Shown in pieces: positions 43,878 to 55,734 of a stretch of 64,000 nt of DNA. Position numbers and translations under genes: made by a program. Positions within the stretch are counted from its first letter, which is position 1; each line of letters opens with the position of its first letter. This stretch comes from Cryoendolithus antarcticus (Eukaryota > Ascomycota > Dothideomycetes > Cladosporiales > Cladosporiaceae): NCBI GenBank assembly GCA_002077065.1, contig NAJO01000018.1:496001-560000 (forward strand), read 5' to 3'. Under the pieces are notes generated by a model, which was given only the letters and a program-made list of their open reading frames with translations, had not been told where the DNA came from and did not search any database.

Positions 43878-46821
43878 TCACGAGCTCACTTTCACAAGCA
43901 CGAAGCCAACTCTCTGACCATCTTCTCTCATAACGCTTCGCAAAGCAGCGTCTTCAATGACACCCTCGAGCGGATCGAGTTCGGAAAGGTCTTGTGCAGT
44001 CTCGCCATCATCATCAACCTCGATCGTCGCAGGCGTCGGCTCTCGAGTAGGCAGAGGCGAGATGTTCGCCGTGTCGAAGTGAGTGTATTGCATTAGACTC
44101 AACATCTTTGCTTTGCCGGTCGAGTCTTTGCATTCTTTCGCCTTCCGGGCTTCGGCTTCTTGCTCTTCCGCGTTGTAACTGGTACTGGTCTTGAATTGAT
44201 GCAGCTTGGAGACCGGTGGAAGGTCCTCGTCACTTTCTCCAGCATCGTCCATACGAAGCGTCTGGACACTGTCAGAGCTGCCACTCAGAGCTGCCAGATC
44301 GTTGCGACCAGAATTCTCGATCTCAGCGTGGTCGGCAGGCGCGAGTGGCATGCCATTACCGCCGCACGCGCATCCAAGAAGCTTGTGAGTTTTACAATCT
44401 GGGCTTTCGTCTAGAGTGAACAGGTCCCGGAGCTCCTCTCTCGTAAATCCACTGGCGCCGCTCTTCCCATCGACAATACTGTCCGCCAGGCCAGTCTTGC
44501 TGACCTGCCGCTGGAAGATCTTCTCATCTAGAGCACCTTGCGTGAGCATGCGGTAGATGTAGCAAGGCTTCTTCTGGCCGTCACGATGGATGCGAGCCAT
44601 GGCCTGCAAGTCTGTCGCCGGATTCCAGTCGAGATCAAAGAGCACCAGTCGAGAGGCGCCGATGAGATTGATGCCAACACCGCCTGCTTTGGCTGTTAGC
44701 AGGAAGATGAACGAATTGCTCGCTGGTGAACGGTTGAAGCGATCGATGAGCTCCTGGCGAGTCTTCTGAGGAGTCTGGCCGTCAAGACGAAGGTACTTGT
44801 ACGACAACACGTCCAGCAACTTCTGCAACACGTCGAGCGTGGAGGTGTAGTTACTGACAAGGACCACCTTCTCGTCTGTTGTCGTCCGGATCCGATGCAG
44901 CAGCGAGTCCAGCACTTGGAGCTTGCCACTTGCACCAGGAGTTCTGAGCAGATTTGAGGGAATCGCTTCAAGCAACTCTGGCTTCGTCACGTCCTCGCCT
45001 TTTGCGCCCTTCTTCAGCAATAACGTTGGACTGTTGCAGACCTTCTTGAGCACATTGATGAGCTCGAGTGACATAGCAGGAGACCCGAGCGCCGCAGTGA
45101 ACGTTGGTGACGCGATGATAGCGCGATACACGTCCGCCTGTGCTTTCGTGGGTCGGCAGAAGACCACATACTCCGTCTTTGGTGGCAGGTACTTTGACAA
45201 GATCTCGGCCGTGCGCCGGAGGATGAACATGCTGGTGATATTGGCGAGCTCCTCGCTTCGAGCCTCCCCCTTCGCCAGGTCTTTCTCGCTTGCGCCAGGT
45301 TGCTGACTCTTGATGATTGGCGTCTCGAACTCCCGCTTGAAGACGTTGTACTTCTGCAGCAGGCCAGGATTGACAAAGTCCACCATCGTCCAAAATTCCG
45401 TCAGATCGTTCTGTATGGGCGTACCAGACAGGATGACTCTGCGCTCAGTGTTGAGTGTCTTAATTGCCGCAGCGGCCTTGTTCTCTTTGGTCTTCATGCG
45501 GTGACCCTCATCAGCAATGACGATGTCGATACCAGCGCCCTTCGTGAGGTCAGCGGACAGGGTTCGCAGCTTCTCGTAGCCCACAATGGCCACGCTGTAG
45601 CTCTTGCCCATCGTGAAGTCGGTGAGTCGGGTCTTCTTGTCGCCTGCAATGAACACGCCAATCCGCTCAGTGCCGAGCCACTTCCGGAACTCCTTCTTCC
45701 AGTTGTTGATAAGGGACACAGGACACACAATGAGTGCCTTCTTGATCACAGGCTCATCTCCGTAGACTGGGTTCTGCTTCAGCAGGGTCCACAGCAAGGC
45801 GATTGTCTGCAGTGTCTTGCCCAGGCCCATCTCGTCGGCCAAGATCGCTCCCTCACCATCGTAGCTCTTCATTCCCATGACACACTCGTACAGAAAGCTG
45901 ACGCCGGCTCGCTGGTGCTCCCGCAAATGCTTGCTTAGGATCGGATCGACGACCACATCGACCATCTGCTTACCCTTCGGCATATTCTTTGGCCGCTTCA
46001 TGATCAACGCATTAGGTCCTTTAGGGTCATGTCGTGGCACGGGCACATGAGCATCTCTGGAAGGCACAAGCAGCGACTTGTCTTTGACCGGCATCTTGAA
46101 GCCAGTCTTCACACCTTTCGATGCTGCAACAGATGCTCGTATCTGGTCGATCTGAGTTGCTGCGATCTTGTCATGCTTCTGCTGTGCCTTCGCAGAGACA
46201 CGAGAGACCTGATTGAGCTCCTTAAGCTTCGGGTCGGCCTTCCCTGCAGTGCCGAGGAAGATCTTGCCAGACATGAAGTCGTGCTTCGAGATCATGTCGT
46301 CCACAGCGATCTCCTTTCCACTGACCGAGAGCTCCGAGCCTATGAGGAGGGGTCCTTTGCAAGCCCTCCGTCCCATTTCTCGCCCAGAGATGTCCTGCAG
46401 CGTAGCGTAGCCGCCGATGACCGATAGCACGCCATCGCCGTCCCAGGTCTTGTTCTTCTTGGTTGTGAACTTGCGCCTGGTGAAGTCAGTAATTAAGAAT
46501 ACATATTATCGGCTGGGAACTATACCAAAGTACTCGATAATACCCCTCTGCTCCTCCCTCGGGCTTCCTCTCCTCGCCCTGACTTGCATCTACCTTCGTC
46601 CTGCCAAGTGGCTGGAATGACTTGACCTTCGGCTTCACAACCGGCGCCTTCAGCACCTGCAAAGCCGCCAACACAGCCTCAGCTTCTGCGTTCTCGTCAT
46701 CGTCGTCGTCCCTACTGATGCGTCGTTTCTTGTGAGGTCTCTCCTCGGGAAGCAGTGGCGATGGTGCAGCGTTGAGCGTGTTGCGTGAGATGCTCAGAGG
46801 CTTGAAGGGCTTGTAGAACAT
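43878..46821 (-). CDS. RDH54: Rdh54/Tid1 DNA translocase (Rad54 paralogue)
   Basis: Exons 46821-46526 and 46476-43878 with a 49-nt intron give 964 aa. Rdh54 is a Swi2/Snf2 translocase that assists Rad51/Dmc1 in homologous recombination and removes them from duplex DNA. N-terminus MFYKPFKP, then a basic nuclear signal (PHKKRRISRDDDDD), then the conserved YYRVLWRKFTTKKNKTWDGD stretch across the splice. ATPase motifs: Walker A DEMGLGKT (313-320), DEGH (421-424), SGTPIQNDL; helicase C with LRLDGQTPQKTRQ, TAKAGGVGINLIGA and ARIHRDGQKK. RDH54 is separated from RAD54 by this N-terminal KNKTWDGDG signature. The C-terminal 150 residues are acidic and variable. Confidence 0.93.
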
Positions 46822-47152
46822 GCTCGCGAGGCCTGTAGTCACGGAACGGTACCCATAGTACTCTGCACAACGGTGATGGTCAGACACGATGCAACTAGAC
46901 ACCCTGTGGCGGGAGCTTGAAGTTGGGGGACGCGCCGAAAGTCTTGGCGCGACGCGTGACCACGTGATTACCAATACCTTGCTCACTTAGTACTCTTGTA
47001 GTAGAACAACAAGATAGGCGACATTGGAATTACGGGAGAGACATGATGAGCATCAAAGTGCTTCGATATCTTGTCTACGTGTGCGTTTGTACATCCACCC
47101 TATGTCGTTCCGATGACACTGATCTCCCCCGTGAACACCGTGGCCTACTCAC
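46822..47152. other. 331-bp gap: RDH54 promoter / PhoD 3' region
   Basis: No gene or motif identified. The frame open upstream of RDH54 (to 46986) is not conserved-looking and is taken as leader. Confidence 0.5.
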
Positions 47153-49144
47153 TCAGATATCCTCCTGGTCATAATGACTGATGAAGTACCTTCCCCCAGC
47201 AACGGAAGTATCATTAGTCACATTCGTAATCTTAATCTGCCCACCCTTCAAGCTTCCGGTCTCCGCAAGCCCACCCGCAACTGGACGCTGCAACTTATTC
47301 GCATCCCTCTTAACAGTGAAGTTCGCTGTGGAGATCTCGTACGGGTTGCGCGTCACAATCGTCGGCAGACCGAAGTAGTTGGCCGTCATCTCCTCATAAG
47401 TGAAGTGCATCTCAAAGTACCCGCGGTAGTAGATCTCACTCCATTGCAGCTCAGGGTTAGCACCGGTGAGCCAGCGAGAAGCGTTGTTGGCATTGTTGAT
47501 GGTGATGTTCTGGCCGTAAGGGCAGGGCGACGAGACAGCGGTACCGGCGAACTCGGCACCGAGAGTACCAGCGCCGCCAGTCGAGGCGTTGTAGGCTACG
47601 TGGTCGAGCCACACGAGATCGGAGACCCAGTTGGCGTGGCTGTCGCCCGAGATGACGATGTTGTTGCCGATGTTGTTTTCTGCGAGGTAGTTGAGCGTCC
47701 TGTTGCGGTTGCTCTGGTAGCCGTCCCAGGCGTCGTAATCGAGCGGGTTGACGTTGCCGTAGGCTGCACTCTCATTGATCTTGCTGAAGACTGTCTGACT
47801 GCCGATGATACGCCAGGCGGCACCGCGTTCGGCGGATGAGCCGAGCTGGTTGTAGAACCAGTTCTCTTGACGAGAGCCCATCATGCTGCGGCCAGCGTCG
47901 TTGGAGATGGCGTGGATGTAGTCGGTGTTCCAGTAGAGATCAGTGATAGAGCGATCGTACTGTCGGGTGTCGAGCATGATCAGATCGAAAAGAGAGCCGA
48001 TGCTGAAGCTGCGCCAGATGCGAAGGTTGTCGTCCATCTCGACTTGACGGATCGGCATCCACCTAAGAAAGATTGTTAGCGGAGAGCTCATTGAACGCCA
48101 ACGGACGGAGATACTCACTCGAAGTAGGCACGAACAGCGTTCATCTTGCGCTGGTCAACGGAGACACCGCCGTCAGCGACAAAGGAGTCTTCGGTGTTGT
48201 TGAGCTCGGCAGCTCCATCACGGTAAGTGTTGTCGGATACCTCATGATCATCCCAGACTGGAATCCAAGGGAAAGTGCCGTGAGAAAGCTGCAGGTCAAG
48301 ATCGCTGCGGTAGGTCGCATGCCTCTCACGGTAGTCGTCCAGAGTGTAGATGATCTTCTCGGGCTTGGGGACACGGCCAATGGATTGACCGTACTACTGA
48401 GGTTAGCGACCGTCATCAATCTTGCCACGGAGGTGTCAAACTTACACCGTAGTCACCATCACCAGCGTACTCGTAGATGTAGTCACCAAGATGGATGACA
48501 TAGTCGACACTGTCCTTCCTCGCTGGGTTGCCATACGCATTGAAGAACCCGAACGGGTAGTTGCTGCAGCTGTACACAGCAAGCCCGACCTTCGACACAT
48601 GGTCATTGACATGCGGCGCCGTCTTGGTCCGTCCGAGAGGACTCGTCTTGTTGCTGTTGCAAACAGTGAACTGGTAATAGTACCTCGTGAACGGCTGCAG
48701 CCCAGTCGCTTCAACCTTCACGGTGTAATCGACATCCGAGGAAGTGTATGCCGTACCCTCAGAAGCGCACTTCTTGAAGTCCTTCGACTGCGAGACCTTG
48801 TAGTTCACGCACACCGGCGCGGTGGAGACTTGCTTGGGGCCGTGGTTGTACAATGGCACGTAGCCGCTGACTGTTGAGTTGGAGTTCACATCCTCGTACT
48901 GCGGAGAGATGCGCGTCCAAAGGATGACGGAGTTGGCGTAGGGATCACCAGACGCGACGCCGTGGGTAAAGTTCAGCTGCGAGGCGGAGAACTTCTTGGT
49001 GGGCGTGTTGCGCTTGTTGACCTTGTGGAGGGAGACACCGAGACCGGGGTGGTGCTCGGATGGTGAGCGGTAATTGAGGTTCTTGGTCCAGCTTGCCTCG
49101 GCCACGGCGGCCAGTACGGCGGTGCTGAGGAGTGAGAGCTTCAT
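47153..49144 (-). CDS. Secreted PhoD-like alkaline phosphatase
   Basis: Exons 49144-48446, 48393-48119 and 48062-47153 (introns 52 and 56 nt) give 627 aa. MKLSLLSTAVLAAVAEA is a signal peptide. A PhoD N-terminal beta domain is recognised by FTHGVASGDPYANSVILWTR and FTRYYYQFTV. Metal-site motifs of the catalytic domain follow: HLGDYIYEY, PVWDDHEVSDNTY, DLIMLDTRQYDR and VISGDSHANW. PhoD enzymes hydrolyse phosphate mono- and diesters using Ca/Fe; extracellular phosphate scavenging is the likely role. Many N-glycosylation sequons support secretion. A CACGTG box lies 353 bp upstream, the type bound by Pho4/NUC-1 factors. Splice sites are canonical in both introns and keep the catalytic motifs in frame. 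Confidence 0.9.
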
Positions 49145-50005
49145 CTTGCAAGACTACTACAGAGAACGAGAGACTTGACTCGACTAACCAAGCAAAATCG
49201 ACCTCGACCTACCTCGAGCTACTCTTGTACTTCACGCTGCCCTGGTCAGAAAAGCAAGCTCCCTCCGTTCCTGGCATAAGCCGCAATGCATCTACGCAGC
49301 TCGTACTCCGCTCGCTTGCCAGACCCAATGGCAAGCCTGGCATCTCGCATGCGATTGCAATGCTTGGCCCTCCTGGTGCGAAGCTTGCAATGTCTCTTGC
49401 CTCTTCAAGCCTGGCTTACCTCGTGGTGACAGGGTGGAGAAGAGGAGATGCAGATGAAGTCGGCATTTTTGGCGGGGTGATGTGCGGGCTGCAGAACACG
49501 TGCCTGCTGGGTACATTTCATTGGAGCCGCAGTGCTTGCTGACATTCGGGAGTATGACTATTTGCCACGGTTTGTGAGAGGAAAAATTTGATCTGTTCGA
49601 AGAAAAGGTGTTGATGTTGTCGTTGATGGTCTGGGCGTGAAAGAAGCACGATGCGACCGCCTTCGCTTGCTTGTTTGAGAATCAGCTCGGCCAACGTTGT
49701 CGGCCTCAGGTCTCTGACTTGCTGGACAGGCTGGAGTCGAGAGCCGGTGTATCCGAACCCGTGCTAATGCCATCATATGGTTATGTTCGAGTGAACGCGG
49801 GCCCATCATCGCGAGACTTTTGCCTAACATTCACCACTTTTGCGACGGTACGTCCTACGAGACGACCTGAAATCACACAGAAGCCAATAGCTGTCATACC
49901 AAGCTTCCTGCTCATGGTCCCTTCAAGGTTCGCCCCGTCTGTATATACGCAATTGTGAACATATGAGCATATGCGAATTGTATACACAAGGTCACTACAA
50001 GAACC
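49145..50005. other. 861-bp gap: PhoD promoter / cytochrome-b5 gene 3' region
   Basis: It contains the CACGTG site listed separately. Short frames at 49132-49542 and 49671-49958 (+) have no recognised domain. Confidence 0.5.
49497..49502. promoter_or_regulatory. E-box CACGTG upstream of PhoD (possible Pho4/NUC-1 site)
   Basis: The palindrome CACGTG lies 353 bp upstream of the phosphatase start. Fungal phosphate-response bHLH factors bind CACGTG. A single six-base match has little weight on its own; gene context raises it. Confidence 0.3.
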
Positions 50006-50878
50006 TCACGCCTTCCCCTTCCCCGCCCTCTTAGCCATACCCGGATCCTGCCCCGCCGCCTGGCCTCCAGCAGTCTTCGGCCGTCCCTTCTGCGCCTGCG
50101 CACACAACTGTCTCTGCGGCAGCAACTTAATCCAAGCCGGATCCCGATCCACCCTCCCCGCCTCAAAATACCCCTTCCCTCCCTCCCCTCGAAACATCTT
50201 AGCCCACCCTTCCAACGTCTCCTTCACCTTCCTCTTCGCCTTCCGTACCTCCTGTTCCCGATACCTCTTTTGTTCGCCCGTAAGCTTAACGCCGTCCTCC
50301 TTCTCTTGTTCCGGCGAAATGACGTCGAGAGGGATGTACGTCCATTCTGCGCCGCGGAGATCGGGCGTGGAGTCTTCTGCGAAGCAGCCTGTGACGAAGC
50401 CGCGGGCGGCGTCTTTGCCGGCGAAGACGTGGTAGCCGCCTCCTGGGCCGTAGAGGCGGCGCCCGGCTGTTACGTCGTAGATTGTGCCGTTCAGGGCTAG
50501 GTAGATTGGTTTCGTGGGGTCGGTGCCGTCGTAGGAGCGGAGGGCGAGGTCGTCGAGGAGGAGAGGACCTTTCTAAAAGAGGTTAGCTTGATATTCATGG
50601 CCAGAGGTTGACTACAGGGGACGTACCAGGTAGCGAGATATTTGGCTTGGCTGGACGAACCACGGTCGGTAGCCCCAGAGCACTGAGTCATTCGTGATGA
50701 AGTAGCTGAGGAGGCAGTTTAGGAGGAACAGGCCGCCGAGTATGCGGAGGATGTCCATAACGCCCACGCCATTGCTTTGTGTCTTCGAGGATATGCTGTT
50801 GGTCTCTGAGACCTTCACCCCATTTTCACTTGGGATGTCGACACCTCCTCGTTTCCGCACGTTGCCGTTCTGTGCCAT
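50006..50878 (-). CDS. Membrane-anchored cytochrome b5-like (MAPR/Dap1-type) heme-binding protein
   Basis: Exons 50878-50627 and 50572-50006 with a 54-nt intron give 272 aa. Residues 43-61 form one transmembrane helix ([19 protein letters not shown]) after a 40-residue polar N-terminus. From 85 on, a cytochrome-b5/steroid-binding domain of the progesterone-receptor-membrane-component type follows: [58 protein letters not shown]. The tyrosines in [16 protein letters not shown] are those used for heme coordination in this family. The yeast relative Dap1 supports sterol-synthesis P450s; a similar ER role is inferred. The C-terminal 90 residues are Lys/Arg-rich and end in GKGKA, an extension beyond the core domain. 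Confidence 0.85.
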
Positions 50879-51681
50879 ACTCGACTGGCAGGACCGTGCC
50901 TGATTGCTTCTCGGTCAATGTGTCCTGCTACGATAGGCAAGTTCGACACAACACGATAGTTTCTCACTGATCGGTGCTGGCGTGAACGTGGTCAAGGGTC
51001 GCTGCTCGCAGGCGCTCAGACGAGGCCACGCCGATACTTACCGCCAGATCACAGATGCGAATGAGACGCTTTGGACGCTTCGAGGAAGTACGAAAAAGGA
51101 AGGACGATCAATGATATTAGAAAAAGGGTACCTCTTCATTATCCAGGTCGCTGTCACGGAAGCTTACCCAGGTGATATGTCGCTACGTATCAAGTAGAGC
51201 TTGTCGTGCCTAGGTAAGTGGAGCGGAGATCGACGGGCGATCAGGCCCCGCGCCAATGTGGTATTGCGCCAGGGTCAGCGAACATGAATTTCGATCCAGC
51301 ATCGATAATGTGTCGTGGACTTGATGCGCGATATGATCAAGGAACGAGTGGAATGTTGTCGTGGTGAGGAACGAGTTTTTCAGTCGGATCTTCCTGCGAC
51401 AGAGCTTACTTGCTCTGCGTCCATCCCAGTGGAAAAGACACCTAGCTAAAACAGGGAAACATACGAAGCTCGCGAAGTGGACCGTAGCTAGAGTGATCGC
51501 ATGGAAATCGTGTTTGGGGATGTGAAGACGTCGTCGTGTACATTCCATGTGTAAATAGAGCATTGCTACATTTTCCCCAGCCTACTCATATACATCTATC
51601 GTGATACTCATCCCCACCCAACGCCTACCTTACCCAGCAAGACCAGCTCGCCATTCCCAGCGCCACCCACCCCAGACTTTC
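50879..51681. other. 803-bp gap: cytochrome-b5 gene promoter / next gene 3' region
   Basis: Frames at 51210-51563 (-) and 50982-51197 (+) have no recognisable product. No repeat seen. Confidence 0.45.
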
Positions 51682-52191
51682 CTAACGAACACCACCAACA
51701 CTCTCCTGCCTCACACTCCGACTCCCATCAGCACTAACCTCATCCGGATCCCCACTGCCCCCATCCCTCGACACAGCACTCCCATACCTCGCCCGATACT
51801 CACTCGGATACTCCGCCTTCTTTACAAGCTCCTCCTCCTCCTCCACAATCCGACTCGGCCCACCATCCACAATGCTATTCCCTGTGTAAGTACTCGTATT
51901 CACCGCGGGCTTGAACCCAGGGAAGGTGAAGTTCTTGGCTGCTGATGGGGCGGGTTTTGGGTCTGGCGAGGTGGCGTTGTTTTCGTGGCGGGAGGCGCGG
52001 CGGGCGGGGACGATGCCGGCGGTTTGCTTGGTTTTGAGAGTGTTGGTGCGGAAGAGGGAGTCGGGGTTTGAGACTTGGGGGAGCGTGGAGAGAGTGTCTT
52101 GGACTGGGGTTTCGCGGGGTGGGAATGAGGGCGCGGTTTCGACGAAGCCGTCAAGGGCTTCGGTTGAGTAGGGGGATGTTGCTGAGGGCAT
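51682..52191 (-). CDS. Small disordered protein, unrecognised
   Basis: This is a single exon of 169 aa. It is Ser/Pro/Thr-rich with local blocks that look conserved-type rather than random: NPDSLFRTNTLKTKQTAGIV, KNFTFPGFKP, NSIVDGGPSRIVEEEEELV, and KKAEYPSEYRARYG. It has no signal peptide, membrane segment or known domain. The frame has good codon structure and a clean ATG. I regard it as a probable real gene of unknown function; intrinsic disorder and an acidic EEEEE patch suggest an adaptor-like role, which is inference only. Confidence 0.55.
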   Translation of the reverse strand: MPSATSPYSTEALDGFVETAPSFPPRETPVQDTLSTLPQVSNPDSLFRTNTLKTKQTAGIVPARRASRHENNATSPDPKPAPSAAKNFTFPGFKPAVNTSTYTGNSIVDGGPSRIVEEEEELVKKAEYPSEYRARYGSAVSRDGGSGDPDEVSADGSRSVRQESVGGVR

Positions 52192-52991
52192 GGTGGCGGG
52201 TGTTGTGGGTTATGTGGTGGTGGTGAAATTACTTCGAGAGTGTTATTGAGCTTTGAATGGGTTGAATGGGTAGAGATGGAAAGCTATGAAGAAGATCTGA
52301 AGGTAAGATTCGCTATATGGACTCGAAGGCTAGATTGTCTCAGCAAACATCTCGAGACTTGGCGCCGATGCAACGCAATCTGCACAGGCAGGCATTGTGA
52401 AACATGGAGATGGAGCCACCGTGTATGACCGAAGAGGCGGGGCAGACTTGATGATGCACTGTTCGACAATCGTATTTCCCTGTGACGATGCAAGGATGAT
52501 GCCCAAAGAAGGCAATGCTAACTGCTCCAGCTCCATCACTGCAACGCTGCTCAGCGATGGTCCGACGAGAGATGAAGGTACATACATTGTGTACGATTGG
52601 TTCGCATCTTCTGTCACTAAAGCTACAAGTGAGATCATGATGCCACAACAAATGATGTCACTTTTGAGTTTTGCGAGAGGTGCGCCACAGGCGACCGAGG
52701 AAGTGGGAAAGAGCTACCAGCCACTTGTTACTCGCTTTCTGCGCCTCGCGCTTTTTCTTCACTGCCACGACCATCAATTGCAGTTCGTCACAAGCGCATA
52801 TTCTCCGCTGACAACGGCGGCGGCGAACCTCGGAATGCTCTTTTGAATAAGGCATCAGCATCGAAGTCAGAGGGACAATAAGTGAAGGACCTGCGACCAC
52901 TTCCGCCAAGCTTTGCAACGCGCACGCGCTCCCCACGCGTTTCCAACGAGCCACGAAACACTTTCCTTGCATCAAGGTCGACATCGCCAAT
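52192..52991. other. Divergent 800-bp region upstream of the elongase gene
   Basis: It lies between the starts of the small disordered protein (-) and the elongase (+). A frame at 52397-52846 (+) and an overlapping one at 52330-52638 (-) lack a recognised domain. Taken as promoter sequence. Confidence 0.45.
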
Positions 52992-55734
52992 ATGTCGGGT
53001 CCATCAGTCTACCTGACGCTCCCAGATCGCCATCTGTTCAAGTTCCCGCCGGCGAACCTCCCACCGACTCTCCCTCCACCGGACAAGGAGCGAACCTTTC
53101 GCGCACCATTCGGCGTCACAACATGGCTCTACAATGTTGCCATGCGCTGGGAGGTCCCGGTCACTTTCGCCTTGATCTACGTCACCTCAGTCTTCATTCT
53201 GAATGCCTACAATAGGCGCCATGGCAATCAGCCATGGTGGATCGCTAAGCAGAAGTTCTTCAAGGCATTCGTCGTGGTGCACAATGTCGTGCTGGCGCTG
53301 TACAGTGCTGCAACCTTCTTCGCTATGTTCAGAGCCATTGTGCATACTTGGCCAGGATTGAACAACCCGAATGGACTTGCCGGTGTTGCAGATTCGCTGT
53401 GCAAGATCCACGGACCAAGAGGACTGGGTGATGCGGTGACATACAATTCGACCATCAACATCTGGGAGTCGAAGAACCAGCTTGTGCATACTAGTCCACT
53501 GGGTCTGCCGATCGAGTCAGACGTTGGCAGACTGTGGAACGAGGGACTTGCCTTCTGGGGCTGGATCTTCTACCTGAGCAAGTTCTATGAGGTCCTCGAC
53601 ACCTTCATCATTGTCGCCAAGGGCAAGAGAAGTCCGACTCTGCAGACCTACCACCATGCCGGCGCTATGCTGTGCATGTGGGCTGGCATTCGGTACATGA
53701 GCCCACCTATCTGGATGTTCGTGTTCATCAACAGCTTCATCCACGCCCTCATGGTGGGTCTTCATCGCATTGTGGAAAGTGCTCGGACAAACAGCTAATA
53801 TGATGCAGTACACCTACTTTACCGCGACCGCGCTCGACATCAAGGTCAATAAGAGCATCAAGCGCAGTCTCACTACGATGCAAATCGCTCAATTCGTCTT
53901 CGGGGCAAGCTACGCGGCAATCCACCTCTTCGTCAAATACGACATCCCGGTCACGACACCCTACCAAGTCGTCGCCCCGGTAGCTTCGGTCGTGTCGCAC
54001 ATTACCTCAGCTGTCACCTCGGCAACCTCAGAGATCTCTCACGTCGCTGTGACGTCCTCGCCAACTGCCTCCCTCGCCGCCGTCATCAAGAAGTATTTGT
54101 TGCGCGCTGCTGGTGAGGAAGGAGTTGCCGAGCGTGTGGGCATCGCACGCAACGTAAATCAGCCAGTGGCCGACGCGATCAAGTCACAGCAGCAGTCCAT
54201 CGCCGAGCGCGCTCAAGCACCAGTCGAGCCGATGTACGAGACCCGGTACCGCACCGAGTACAAGACGGTCAACTGCATCGACACCTCCGGCGAGGCTTTC
54301 GCGGTCTACCTGAACTTCCTGTACCTGCTCCCACTGACAGTACTTTTCCTCCGCTTCTTCTACAAGGCTTACGTTGCGCGTGTTCGACGCAACAGCTCGA
54401 TCGCTGAGGCTGCTAAGGGCATCCCAAAGGACGCGGGCAAGGCTAAGCAAGATACTGAGCATGCGATCGAAGATGCTGGAGAGAGCGTTGAGGACAAGAT
54501 CCCTGCCACTGCTGAAGAGCTTGAGAGGCGCAAGGAGCAGTTGCGCGAGGACGTCAAGAAGATGAAGGATGGGACATTCCGGGATCGCAGGGTCAGCGAG
54601 CGTGTACAGAGCTTCGAAGGCAAGGCTAAGAGCCAGCTTGACAAAACGAAGGATGCGATCAGCAATGCCGGTAGCCCGAGGCGCTCTAGTCCGACGAAGA
54701 AGGGGAATGATGAGACGAGCGGTGGTGCAAATGGGCAAGGCAGTGACCAGAACGAGTCGAAGCCTTCGTACTCTGCAGGCGAAGACGGGCAGAGCAAAGC
54801 TTCGGCGAACGATGACAAGGAGAACCAGGCTCCGTCAAGCGATTCGCAGCCGAGCAAGCCCGCGAACGACAACGTCGGTGGCAAGCCACAGAGCTCTACT
54901 GAGGACTCGAAGCTATCCCAGAGCGGTGGCGACGCTGGTAAGCCCAGCACCGACAAATCCAGCCAGCAAACCTCAGGCAAGGGCAAAGGTGACTCAGAGA
55001 AGGACAAGAAGCCGAGCTCAAGCGACAACAAGTCTCAAGCTCAGGACAAGAACGAGCAAGACGCCAACATCGGCGATAGTCAAGCTCTTCGTCCAGGCAC
55101 TGGTGATTCGGGCACAGGCTCTGACTCGAACGCCCCCGCCCCAAGCTCTCTAGCCCGACCCTCATCGCCCACGAAGAAGCCCACAGGCTCCCAGTCCAGG
55201 TCACCTTCTCCCGCCAAGAAGTCAGCAGCCTCCCAAGACCGACCAGCATCCCCGAGCAAGAAGCCGGCGCCCTCACGTCTGCCTTCCGCGAAAGACTCGA
55301 AGGGCGCTCAGGGCAAAGATGGGAAGAATCAGAAGGACGACAAGCACTCGAACAACTCATCTCCTTCCAAGAAGCAACCAGCGAAGTTGTCAGGCAAGCC
55401 AACTGCAGAGACGAAGAAGGTGCCCGCGAAGGACCAATCCGAGAAAGCCCAAGACGCTGCTCTGGAGGCTACCTCCGCCACGCGGCCAGAGCCGGACTCA
55501 CCTGACCTCTTCAAGCACTCACCTTCTGGCAAGTCCGGCTCTAAACAGGAGGACAGCGACGCCATGGGCAAGTCGGGCATAGACATCGATCACTCGGACG
55601 CCGACGACAAGGCCGACAAGTCAGGCGGCGCCGAAGACTCCGCACAGCCCGACATGGGCGCTGACGTCTCCGAGCGCGCCTTCGCCGAAGATGCAGCGCA
55701 GACTTTCAAGCCCCCCGGCGGTGGCAAGAAATGA
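52992..55734 (+). CDS. Fatty-acid elongase (GNS1/SUR4 family) with long disordered C-terminal tail
   Basis: Exons 52992-53753 and 53809-55734 with a 55-nt intron give 895 aa; typical family members are about 300-360. ELO proteins are ER 3-ketoacyl-CoA synthases that extend long-chain acyl-CoA for sphingolipids and PUFA. Signatures: KFYEVLDTF (197-205), histidine box LQTYHH (217-222), with Gln in place of the first His as in some ELO groups, and NSFIHALMYTYF (247-258) across the splice. Several membrane segments lie between 55 and 300, with a final one at about 417-439. From about 440 to 895 the protein is hydrophilic Lys/Ser/Asp/Glu-rich with five SPxKK motifs (SPTKK twice, SPSKK twice, SPAKK). 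After the TGA at 55732-55734 the same frame stays open for 95 further codons. Confidence 0.85.
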
